The translations under genes and the position numbers were made by a program. Below the pieces are notes generated by a model. It saw only the letters and a list, made by a program, of their open reading frames with translations, did not search any database and was not told the DNA's origin. A stretch of DNA of 64,000 bases from Azovibrio restrictus DSM 23866 (GTDB taxonomy: Bacteria > Pseudomonadota > Gammaproteobacteria > Burkholderiales > Rhodocyclaceae), in the NCBI RefSeq assembly GCF_000429665.1, contig NZ_AUCH01000013.1:1-64000 (forward strand), read 5' to 3'. Shown here in pieces: positions 1-6,148 of the stretch; positions within the stretch are counted from its first letter, which is position 1, and each line of letters begins with the position of its first letter.

Positions 1-2
1 AC

Positions 3-278
3 GATCCAACTAGGGCTCAAGCCAAGTTCCTTGTCTTTGCAGTTTCACTGATTGAGGCAGAGGGTGCCGATGATGTCTTCCCTGACAGTTACCGGTACTC
101 GCGCAGAGTAACTTGTGTGCGTTTGGCCGACGATTTGAGCTTTACGTCCGAATCTGAACGAATCTGCTTCACCTTGAACGAGCCAATGAGTGTCGCCCAA
201 CCCAAAGAGTGTCACATCGAAATTCTTGGATCTGCTCGCCTTCCCATCTTCTGGGAAGGCGGTTCCCAATATGAGTAG
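3..278 (+). CDS. Partial hypothetical cassette protein (5' end outside window)
   Basis: An open frame runs from base 3 to a TAG at 276-278 with no internal stop, giving about 91 codons whose composition (balanced charged and hydrophobic residues, for example VRLADDLSFTSESERICF) looks like a real protein C-terminus rather than a shadow. The start lies left of the window. It is followed at 291-297 by an attC-like R'' core, so it is most simply the gene of the first visible integron cassette. I do not recognise the family. The antisense ORF over the same bases is judged a shadow. Confidence 0.55.
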   Translation, partial: DPTRAQAKFLVFAVSLIEAEGADDVFPDSYRYSRRVTCVRLADDLSFTSESERICFTLNEPMSVAQPKECHIEILGSARLPIFWEGGSQYE

Positions 279-290
279 TGAATCCGTGTG

Positions 291-360
291 GCCTAATCGG
301 GTAGCCAGGGTTTTCTCTCCCCCGGCCCCCACACCAGCCCTCACGAGCTTGCCCTTGCCT
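291..360 (-). mobile_element. Possible 3' remnant of a group IIC-attC intron inside an attC core
   Basis: Reading the minus strand, the segment ends in CTACCCGAT, a typical group II intron 3' terminus. A stem CCGGGG/CCCTGG with an A-rich loop lies just before it (domain VI-like), and further upstream is CTCGTGAGGGCTGG, as often seen after domain V. The flank on the 3' side is TAGGC, the bottom strand of an attC R'' core (plus strand GCCTAA at 291-296). Known group IIC-attC introns insert in exactly this orientation and place. Domain V itself and any maturase gene are not visible, so this would be a truncated remnant. Confidence 0.35.
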
Positions 361-459
361 TCAGCTAGTGGTTATTCTTATCGCATGCAACAAAATCGGT
401 ACTCCCACAGGGGACTTACACCCCATTACATCGCGCCCATGCTGGGCGCACGCCCGGCA

Positions 460-507
460 TGCAACGGACTCGCTGCGCTCGCCGCTGATGCCAAACGCTA
501 GGCATCT
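460..507 (+). repeat. Degenerate attC-like site before cassette gene at 513
   Basis: GCTAGGC at 497-503 is one base from the usual R' core GTTAGGC and sits 9 bases before the next start codon. TGCAAC at 464-469 is a weak R'' candidate, and the sequence between is rich in short inverted repeats (CGCTGCGCTCGCCGCTG). The site is shorter than most attC sites, so its boundaries are uncertain; it may combine attC ends on both sides of the intron remnant. Confidence 0.4.
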
Positions 508-512
508 CCCCT

Positions 513-1130
513 GTGCCGAATTGCGATTTCTACGCGACACTCGAAGATCATAAGCAGCTATTGCACTGGCTGTTTGATGAAGGCACGTGCAGGGTCTTTG
601 AACTCTCGTCTGACTTCGAACAGCCACTAAAGGAATTTCGCATCGTGAGCGATGTGCTTTCCCAATTTGACCGCTCCTATAGCACCGGCGAGAAGTGGCA
701 TTCCGTGCATCTGCAACTATACGTTTTGGGAGCTAGTCCGCCATTTGTTCCTCGGCGCGTCCAATTGGACCCAAAGGCATGCGATGGTGCTACGTTCAGA
801 TACGTAGCGGAGGGCTGGGGGCTAGTACAACTCTATCTTGGAGCTTCAACGAGTCGAGGCCTCAACGACTCGCATACTAATCACAACAGCCAAAAGCGAG
901 CGGAGGCGTGGGCTCCCACAATATCCAACGCACAAGACGTTGGACTTTGGGACTTCAAGAAAATCACTAGCTTCTCTTCGCGCCTCGGTCGGCAAATCAA
1001 AAAGATGAGTGTCGCAAAGATCGGTAGCCGCCCGATACTGCCCGGCGCACTGGAACTATGGCAAGAGGGGGTGTCGCTGCTTCCTTTTCAGCACGGCAAT
1101 GCTTCTGTTCAATTGCGCTCAGATGCCTAA
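513..1130 (+). CDS. Conserved integron-cassette hypothetical protein, 205 aa
   Basis: GTG start at 513, chosen because the N-terminus MPNCDFYATLEDHKQLLHW resembles a protein family I associate with environmental integron cassettes. The start lies just after the R'-like core at 497-503, and the TAA stop (1128-1130) falls inside the next attC R'' core. This tight packing is typical of gene cassettes. No signal peptide, membrane helix or catalytic motif is apparent; the protein is predicted soluble and its function is unknown. There is no clear ribosome-binding site, as is common for cassette genes that rely on readthrough from an upstream promoter. Confidence 0.75.
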   Translation: MPNCDFYATLEDHKQLLHWLFDEGTCRVFELSSDFEQPLKEFRIVSDVLSQFDRSYSTGEKWHSVHLQLYVLGASPPFVPRRVQLDPKACDGATFRYVAEGWGLVQLYLGASTSRGLNDSHTNHNSQKRAEAWAPTISNAQDVGLWDFKKITSFSSRLGRQIKKMSVAKIGSRPILPGALELWQEGVSLLPFQHGNASVQLRSDA

Positions 1131-1208
1131 TCCTACGGTCGAGGCGCGGCTTCGCCGCTGGGACGCCGTGCCGGGGCCGGCCCGTCGCCCCTCACCTTCA
1201 CGTTGAGC
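1125..1208 (+). repeat. attC recombination site
   Basis: R'' core GCCTAAT at 1125-1131 overlaps the upstream stop codon. The simple-site R' core GTTGAGC (fits GTTRRRY) is at 1202-1208. Between them is about 70 bp of GC-rich, imperfectly palindromic sequence (GGCGCGGC/GCCGCTGG arms). Length about 84 bp, within the normal attC range, and the next start codon is 6 bases further on. Confidence 0.7.
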
Positions 1209-1214
1209 TGCAAG

Positions 1215-1589
1215 ATGAATTACGGCGACAAGTTACTGAACGATATTGGCGGTTTTATTCGGCTATTTTCGCCATATTGCCGCGACAGTGAAACGCTCGA
1301 TCAACTGCATCGAATGCTTGGAAATCGTGGAAAATGGGCAAAAGCGCATGATTTGTTCGACCATATTCGCAACAAAACGTTAAAGGCGGAAAGAGCAAAA
1401 AATCATGTTCTAATTTGCCAGTATTTGTTTGAAGAGATTTGCGCTAAAACTCTTTACAACCTATCCGGGAAGTCAGCACCATTCGATGCTGACTCGCCGT
1501 ATTGGATTATTCCAAATGCAATCTCTTTTGCTCGCGCAGTAGGAGTAACTGATGCCGAAATCGTCAACATTGTTGCGGCCAACGATTAA
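1215..1589 (+). CDS. Hypothetical cassette protein, 124 aa
   Basis: ATG at 1215 (MNYGDKLLNDIGGF) is preferred over the TTG at 1203 because that TTG lies inside the attC R' core. The stop is at 1587-1589, within the start of the next attC. The protein is predicted soluble and helical with several Lys/Arg and aromatic residues, and I see no signal peptide or membrane helix. No recognised domain. Base composition is clearly more AT-rich than the NRPS region that follows, in keeping with acquired cassettes. Confidence 0.7.
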   Translation: MNYGDKLLNDIGGFIRLFSPYCRDSETLDQLHRMLGNRGKWAKAHDLFDHIRNKTLKAERAKNHVLICQYLFEEICAKTLYNLSGKSAPFDADSPYWIIPNAISFARAVGVTDAEIVNIVAAND

Positions 1590-1734
1590 GGTTGACTTGC
1601 TCCGTGTCATTGGCACCGCGTGCAGGTCGCCGGCGCCATTCTCTTGGCTCGCGCACAATGAAGCCGATGCCACCCCATTCCACCGGACCTTGCGCATAAA
1701 ACCGCGCAAGGTCCGGTGAATTCAAGAGTTGGGC
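1577..1734 (+). repeat. attC site with a perfect 15-bp central hairpin
   Basis: The left end GGCCAACGATTAAG overlaps the stop codon of the preceding gene. The R' core GTTGGGC is at 1728-1734, 6 bases before the next ATG. The centre carries a perfect inverted repeat, 1681-1695 against 1704-1718 (arm CACCGGACCTTGCGC), with an 8-base loop. At about 158 bp it is longer than most attC sites. The string CCAACGATTAAG recurs at 2133-2144. Confidence 0.65.
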
Positions 1735-1740
1735 ATCAGA

Positions 1741-2073
1741 ATGAAGCGTGCTCTACACCTCCTGAGCTTCACGAGCTGGGGACTTTTCGTCACCTGGTTG
1801 TCTTTGTTCGTGATTGCACGAATTGACTGGAGCCGATTTGTTGTGCCACGGCCTGCTGGTCGTTGCTGGGAAATTGATCACTGTGATGTACCGTGGTTCA
1901 TCGAGTTATGGTTTTTCGTTGCCCTTTTCCTACCGACTGCTGTGCACACATTTGCGGGGTGGCGCCTCGGAAAAAATAGTATCGCGCCGCGCAAAATTAT
2001 TGCATCTCTGGTCGCGCTATCAGCAGCAACGCTAGCCTTCTATGTCTCAGCGAGAATTGTCATTGGCTCTTAA
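1741..2073 (+). CDS. Small integral membrane cassette protein, 110 aa
   Basis: ATG at 1741 (MKRALHLLSF), directly after the attC R' core; the longer frame from 1729 starts inside the core and is not used. Three hydrophobic stretches at about residues 8-28, 52-70 and 85-107 suggest three membrane helices, with a short Cys-containing loop (RCWEIDHCDVPW) between the first two that may be disulfide-bonded. No recognised family and no enzymatic motif. A plausible inner-membrane protein of unknown role. Confidence 0.65.
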   Translation: MKRALHLLSFTSWGLFVTWLSLFVIARIDWSRFVVPRPAGRCWEIDHCDVPWFIELWFFVALFLPTAVHTFAGWRLGKNSIAPRKIIASLVALSAATLAFYVSARIVIGS

Positions 2074-2131
2074 AGCAATCTATCGCTTTGTCGCCTACTA
2101 CTCGTGCCTCCATGTCGGGGCCACAACTGAC

Positions 2132-2167
2132 GCCCAACGATTAAGCACTGAACATACAAGGTTTAGA
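2132..2167 (+). repeat. Possible degenerate attC site
   Basis: GCCCAAC at 2132-2138 is a good R'' core and is followed by GATTAAG, as at the site starting 1577. The only R'-like sequence before the next gene is GTTTAGA at 2161-2167, which does not fit GTTRRRY well. The spacing (36 bp) is too short for a normal attC, so either this is a decayed site or part of it lies in the 2074-2131 sequence. Confidence 0.3.
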
Positions 2168-2183
2168 ATTCAAGGAAAAACAT

Positions 2184-2546
2184 ATGCGTGGCACATTGTT
2201 CGTACTGTTTATTGCTGTATCTGCCGTAATTGCATTTTCAATAGCGCGAGGTATTAGCAAAGGCTCAAACATTGATGAACGCCAAAAGTATTGGGCACAG
2301 CAAATTTCTGGGGCTTTGAACTCAGGAGCAACGGTAGAAGAACTTAAAACCTTCACAAAAAGCCGCGGGCTGAGCCTGAATTGCTATCAAAATCACAACA
2401 AAGAGGATCTATTTGATTTTGATGACAATCAAAGCTTTGGAGGGACATCCAACATGCCTATGAGACTGGCTGTTATTTTTTCAATAAAAGACAACAAAAT
2501 TGCGACACATCAATTCACAACTTCACCCGCAAATCAACCGAGGTAG
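2184..2546 (+). CDS. Hypothetical exported or membrane-anchored cassette protein, 120 aa
   Basis: ATG at 2184 preceded by AAGGA about 8 bases upstream, the clearest ribosome-binding site among the cassette genes. The N-terminus (MRGTLFVLFIAVSAVIAFSI) is a hydrophobic helix that could be a signal anchor or an uncleaved signal. The rest is hydrophilic and Asn/Lys/Asp-rich, with a single Cys. I do not recognise the family. The AT-rich codon use contrasts with the core genome further right. Confidence 0.65.
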   Translation: MRGTLFVLFIAVSAVIAFSIARGISKGSNIDERQKYWAQQISGALNSGATVEELKTFTKSRGLSLNCYQNHNKEDLFDFDDNQSFGGTSNMPMRLAVIFSIKDNKIATHQFTTSPANQPR

Positions 2547-2557
2547 CGGCTTGATAT

Positions 2558-2610
2558 GCCGAACCCGGCTTCCCCATTTTCCGCAAGCGGCGTTCCCTCA
2601 TTCGTTAGGC
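2558..2610 (+). repeat. attC recombination site
   Basis: R'' core GCCGAAC at 2558-2564 and R' core GTTAGGC at 2604-2610 pair with a single mismatch when extended (TGCCGAAC with GTTAGGCA). A GC-rich central segment (CCGCAAGCGG) could form the hairpin tip. About 53 bp, at the short end of known attC sites; the next ATG follows 10 bases later. Confidence 0.65.
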
Positions 2611-2620
2611 ATCGCACAAG

Positions 2621-3151
2621 ATGTTTCGGGGTGACGGATCAGTCGTGGAGTATGGGTGGCTAGTTTCAGATGGGCGCATTTTTGACCATCTGCCACTTAT
2701 CGTTCGCCACTTTGAGTCAAAGTTCGTGTTGATCGCTTGCTTCGACTCTGGACGTATTGTGCCGACTGAAGAAGAAACACTATTGGGTTGGCGAGAAATT
2801 GAGGGGGGCTTACTAAGCCCGCCGGTGAAGGGCGACCTGGATCTGCCCGCAGACAATTTTGATGAATGGTGGATATTTGAAGACCGCACTGCGGCTGAAC
2901 GTCTTCCTCGGTACGACTACTTTGTTAACCAAACGATATGGACTTTACGCAGCCCGGCAGAGATGGAAAGCCACTTCGATCCAGCTTGGGAGCCTGGCAG
3001 TTTTGAATCACTCATTCCCCTCCAGGAAAGGTTCTTGGGAATGGTGAGCAAATATCGTCCTCTAGCGGTCATTTCAGATGGTGATCGCCTTGTGATCGCC
3101 TCACGTGATTTCGTTTTCCTGAACACCATGGCGGAACACAGCGATGCGTAA
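2621..3151 (+). CDS. Hypothetical cassette protein, 176 aa
   Basis: ATG at 2621, ten bases after the attC R' core, with no obvious ribosome-binding site between. The protein is acidic and rich in Trp, Phe and Tyr, with motifs such as FDEWWIFEDR near the middle; it has no signal peptide or membrane helix. The composition suggests a compact soluble domain, possibly of the small immunity-protein type, but I cannot assign a family. Unlike its neighbours there is no convincing attC between it and the next gene, so the two may share one cassette. Confidence 0.65.
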   Translation: MFRGDGSVVEYGWLVSDGRIFDHLPLIVRHFESKFVLIACFDSGRIVPTEEETLLGWREIEGGLLSPPVKGDLDLPADNFDEWWIFEDRTAAERLPRYDYFVNQTIWTLRSPAEMESHFDPAWEPGSFESLIPLQERFLGMVSKYRPLAVISDGDRLVIASRDFVFLNTMAEHSDA

Positions 3152-3194
3152 CCATCGCTTCAAGGGGACCACCTGCGCCACATCACTCCGAAAT

Positions 3195-3497
3195 ATGGAC
3201 AAGAAAACAAGCAACCGCAGAAAGCAGCGGCTCCAAGAGAAACGGTTGGCCTCTGTCCTTCTCTTCATGGCCGTCGCAGTTCTCTTCTACTGGTTGTCTT
3301 TCCGAATCTTCACTGGCACAGATTGCGAATTCTTTGGCTCAAAGATCGCGCTGGTGATTGTTCCTGCATGTGCGGCCTTTGGAAATCAAGGAGCCGCTAC
3401 GTTCCCGTTTCTCATTGCCTCTACGTCACTTTTCATGGGCATTGTGTCGCTGAGGGCATACAGTAATATAACCCATCGCACCAAGGAACGCCCCTGA
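3195..3497 (+). CDS. Small membrane cassette protein, 100 aa
   Basis: ATG at 3195 (MDKKTSNRRKQRLQEKR) is preferred over 3144, which overlaps the upstream gene and adds a segment of low coding quality. A strongly basic N-terminal 20 residues is followed by two predicted membrane helices (about residues 20-38 and 48-85, the latter perhaps two). The positive N-terminus suggests it stays in the cytoplasm. No known domain. It ends just before the long inverted-repeat region that precedes the next gene. Confidence 0.55.
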   Translation: MDKKTSNRRKQRLQEKRLASVLLFMAVAVLFYWLSFRIFTGTDCEFFGSKIALVIVPACAAFGNQGAATFPFLIASTSLFMGIVSLRAYSNITHRTKERP

Positions 3498-3511
3498 GCT
3501 AGCAGGTCAAG

Positions 3512-3673
3512 GCTGTAGAAAAACCTATTTTGTTGAAAAATGACCGCGGTCCATAAAAATCCAACTTTCACAATCGCTCCAGAATCGACGATCGTCGCCC
3601 TCGGATACATAAATCCCATCCAAAAATCACCCCTCAATTTTCTGAGAGGGTTTTTTCTACAGCGTCGTTAGGC
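3512..3673 (+). repeat. attC-like site with long terminal inverted repeats
   Basis: GCTGTAGAAAAACC (3512-3525) is matched in inverse orientation by GGTTTTTTCTACAGC (3649-3663), followed by the R' core GTTAGGC at 3667-3673, five bases before the next ATG. A hairpin CCCTC/GAGGG followed by six T (about 3631-3656) sits in the right arm and could also act as a rho-independent terminator. No clear R'' core is visible on the left. The total length is at the upper end for attC. Confidence 0.5.
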
Positions 3674-3678
3674 CGCCT

Positions 3679-3897
3679 ATGTTTCGTATTCCTCCTCCGA
3701 AGAAGCCAGAGATGACGAACATACGCAGCATTAATGACTACGAGGGCTACATGGACGAGCTTGCCGCCTACGAGAAGCAGCTGCGCGCCTACAAGAAAGC
3801 CGTGGAGCAAAAGCCCAAGCTACTCTGGTGGGCGTTTATATCGACATGCATTATTATTGTATTGATATATATAGTGGCTACCGCGCTACGTGGCTAG
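3679..3897 (+). CDS. Small single-helix membrane protein, 72 aa
   Basis: ATG at 3679 lies 5 bases after an attC R' core. The N-terminal two thirds are charged and helical (residues about 15-45, Glu/Lys/Tyr-rich, possibly coiled), and the C-terminal residues 49-69 form one hydrophobic helix (WWAFISTCIIIVLIYIVATA). Topology would place the charged part in the cytoplasm with a C-terminal membrane anchor. No recognised family. An inverted copy of the sequence at the start of this gene (TAGGCGGCC) occurs downstream at about 3941-3951. Confidence 0.55.
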   Translation: MFRIPPPKKPEMTNIRSINDYEGYMDELAAYEKQLRAYKKAVEQKPKLLWWAFISTCIIIVLIYIVATALRG

Positions 3898-4170
3898 TTC
3901 AAACTTTATTAGTGGGTTTTCATTATTCGATCTAGTTTTTATAGGCGGCCTGATTTGTTATAAAAGCTACGCCTTAAAGATTTGTATGGAATTCCCCTGA
4001 ACAATCCTCGTCGCGCCCTGTGGCTGCCGCACTTTTCTTCCTCGCCATGCTTTGGCTACGGCATTGACCTCAAAGCAGAATTTAATTAATGAGCAAAATC
4101 CAGCGTTGATTGAAAACTCAGACCCGATGGACTTCAAAATTGCCTCCATCAATTTCTACACAAATTACTC
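3898..4170. other. AT-rich intergenic region at the end of the cassette array
   Basis: No convincing gene. It contains TATAGGCGGCCTGA at about 3940-3953, an inverted match to TTAGGCCGCCTAT at 3668-3680, so the preceding gene is flanked by a short inverted repeat. No R' core is visible before the next start codon, which makes it unclear whether the gene at 4171 belongs to the array. A 61-codon minus-strand frame here lacks support. Confidence 0.4.
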
Positions 4171-4554
4171 ATGATTTTTTCATTTTCAGCCGCAAAAGTT
4201 TCGTTTGTACCCATTGATGAAATATTGACAGTGGGTTTTTCGGAAACACCTTCAGGCGATGGTCGTTACCTGCTCTTCCAAAGGGAGGAATACGAGTCTG
4301 AACAAGACATAGAGCTGGGCCTGGTCGGGGAATACCTGGAGATCAACGACCAGACTCACGGAGCATACCGAGGAGTGGAATCGGTAAAACTTCACCGCAC
4401 CAGGATTGAAGTCCTCGTCGCTGACGCAGCAAGAACTCAAATCCAGGAGGCAGAGATTCACATTGCCTTCAGCCTCTCCGACGCAGATTTCCAATCACTT
4501 CGCACTGCCCTTCAGCAGATTCTCGGCATCTCCCGGGTGCATCTTGCACCCTAG
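4171..4554 (+). CDS. Imm10-family immunity protein
   Basis: 127 aa. The sequence follows the pattern I recall for immunity protein 10: an N-terminal strand MIFSFSAAKVSF, then GFSETPSGDGRYLLFQRE, EQDIELGLVGEYLEINDQ, a Gly/Tyr turn with GVESVKL, and an acidic C-terminal helix ending near FQSLRTALQQIL. Such proteins neutralise secreted polymorphic toxins in the cytoplasm. No toxin gene is next to it: the left side is a cassette array and the right side, convergent, is the NRPS exporter. An orphan immunity gene at an array edge could protect against toxins of competing strains. Family assignment is from memory of the motif pattern. Confidence 0.65.
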   Translation: MIFSFSAAKVSFVPIDEILTVGFSETPSGDGRYLLFQREEYESEQDIELGLVGEYLEINDQTHGAYRGVESVKLHRTRIEVLVADAARTQIQEAEIHIAFSLSDADFQSLRTALQQILGISRVHLAP

Positions 4555-4564
4555 CCCGCAGCAC

Positions 4565-6148
4565 TCAGGCCAGCAGCCGGCCGGCCTCCAGGTGCAGCAC
4601 CTGGTCGGCCTGGGGCTGGGCGGTTTCGTCCCGGCTGGCGTAGATGATGATCTTGCCCCTGGCCTTCAGCTCGGGCAGCAGGGTGGTCAGGAAGTACTGC
4701 TGGAAGGCGGGGTCCTGGCTGGCGGCCCAGTCGTCGAACAGCATGACCGGCCGGTCCTCGATCCAGGCCAGCAGCAGGGCCAACCGTCCCCGTTCGCTGT
4801 CGGACAGGCCCCGGGTTCCCAGCCTGTCCCCGTCCGGGAACACCCGGCCGGATAGTTCGAAGCGAGCCAGCAGGGCCTGCAGTTCCGGGCCGGGCGGCAG
4901 GCTCAGCCCGTACAGCCGGTCAAACAGCCGGGGCTGGGCGGAAAGGAGCGCCACCCGGTCCCGGTAGTCCTGCTGCCGGGCGGCTTCCAGCACCTTGCCA
5001 TCCACCAGTAGGGCTCCCGATTCCAGCCCTTGCAGGGTCGCGAGCAGGGCCATCAGGGTGCTCTTTCCTGCCCCTTCGGGCCCGCTGATGCAGGTGATGC
5101 TGCCAGCCTGGCAGCGCAGTTCCAGGGGGCCCAGGGTGAAGCCGCCCCGCCGCCCCACGGCTGCTTCCAGGGCGATGCTGCGCGGAGCCTCCGGCAGCGC
5201 CGCGCCCTCTCCGGCGGCGGCGGCCCGCAGCCGGGCTTCCATGGCTTCGATGTTGCTGAGGGCCAGGTCCGCATGGGTGAACATGGGGGTCACGAAGGAC
5301 ACCGTCCCCACGGGGCCGGCGATGAACAGGGCGGCGGTCATGGCCGGCACCACCACCTGGTGGTAGCCGGTGACGAACAGGGGCACCACGAACACCATCA
5401 GGCCGATCAGGCAGTAGAACATGGCCTCCACCACCGCATAGTTGCGGCCCCACTGGGATTTCAGGCTGGCGTTGCTGCGCCGGGCCCGGGCGGAGGCCTC
5501 GGCCAGGGTTTCCAGCACGCCCTCGGCCCGGGGAGTGCTCATGCGCACTTCCTTGAAGCCGTGCAGCAGATCCGTGAGGCCGCCGAACACCTCCTCCTCG
5601 GCGGCCTGGGCTTCCTGCATCAGGAGGCGCAGGGCCTTGACCCGGCGGAAGCGGACGGTGACCACCGCCCCGGCCATGGCGAACACCAGGACGCAGGCCA
5701 GGGGCGACAGCCAGGCCAGGTAGAGGGCCAGGAACAGCAGCATCAGGGCCTGCTGGAAGCCTATGGCCAGGAGCGGCAGGGTCTGGGCCAGGGTCTGGGC
5801 GTCCTGGATCAGCACCCGCTGCAGGCTGCCGTGGCCGATGCGCTCCACGGTGATCAGGTCAGCCTGGCGCACCAGGTCGAACATGCGGATGCGGAACTTG
5901 TGGATGAGCCGCTCCGCATCCCTGGAGACGGTGCCCAGGGTGTAGAAATGGCTGATGCCGAAGGCGGTCACGGTGACCAGGAACAGCAGCAGGGAACGGC
6001 TGCTGAACTGGCCCTTGGCCGCGTCCTCGGTGGCGCTGGAGACCAGCCAGATCAGGGCCGTGGTGGCCAGGGCCGAGAGGGCGTTCATCCAGAACAGGGG
6101 GCGCAGGTTCTCGGGAATCTCCCGCAGGATGGCGGCAAAGACCCTCAT
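4565..6148 (-). CDS. Cyclic-peptide-type ABC exporter, half with degenerate ATPase site
   Basis: 527 aa: N-terminal membrane domain (about residues 1-290, six hydrophobic segments) fused to an ATP-binding domain, as in the SyrD/PvdE-type exporters. Walker A is normal (GPEGAGKST, about residue 355), but the signature is LSDSERGRL instead of LSxGQ, the Walker B end is FDDWAASQDP (Asp in place of the catalytic Glu) and the H-loop reads IIIYASRDE, lacking the switch His. The ATG at 6148 overlaps the stop of the upstream exporter gene (ATGA), so translation is probably coupled; the longer frame from 6175 is not needed. The likely role is export of the NRPS product together with its neighbour as a heterodimer. 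Confidence 0.85.
   Translation of the reverse strand: MRVFAAILREIPENLRPLFWMNALSALATTALIWLVSSATEDAAKGQFSSRSLLLFLVTVTAFGISHFYTLGTVSRDAERLIHKFRIRMFDLVRQADLITVERIGHGSLQRVLIQDAQTLAQTLPLLAIGFQQALMLLFLALYLAWLSPLACVLVFAMAGAVVTVRFRRVKALRLLMQEAQAAEEEVFGGLTDLLHGFKEVRMSTPRAEGVLETLAEASARARRSNASLKSQWGRNYAVVEAMFYCLIGLMVFVVPLFVTGYHQVVVPAMTAALFIAGPVGTVSFVTPMFTHADLALSNIEAMEARLRAAAAGEGAALPEAPRSIALEAAVGRRGGFTLGPLELRCQAGSITCISGPEGAGKSTLMALLATLQGLESGALLVDGKVLEAARQQDYRDRVALLSAQPRLFDRLYGLSLPPGPELQALLARFELSGRVFPDGDRLGTRGLSDSERGRLALLLAWIEDRPVMLFDDWAASQDPAFQQYFLTTLLPELKARGKIIIYASRDETAQPQADQVLHLEAGRLLA

Noticed and set aside
190..501. 103-codon plus-strand ORF at the left edge
   Set aside because: Overlaps the better partial frame 3-278 and runs through the intron remnant and attC; composition is not protein-like.
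3967..4152. 61-codon minus-strand ORF between cassette genes
   Set aside because: No ribosome-binding site, no recognisable family and wrong orientation for a cassette; kept only as a note on the intergenic region.
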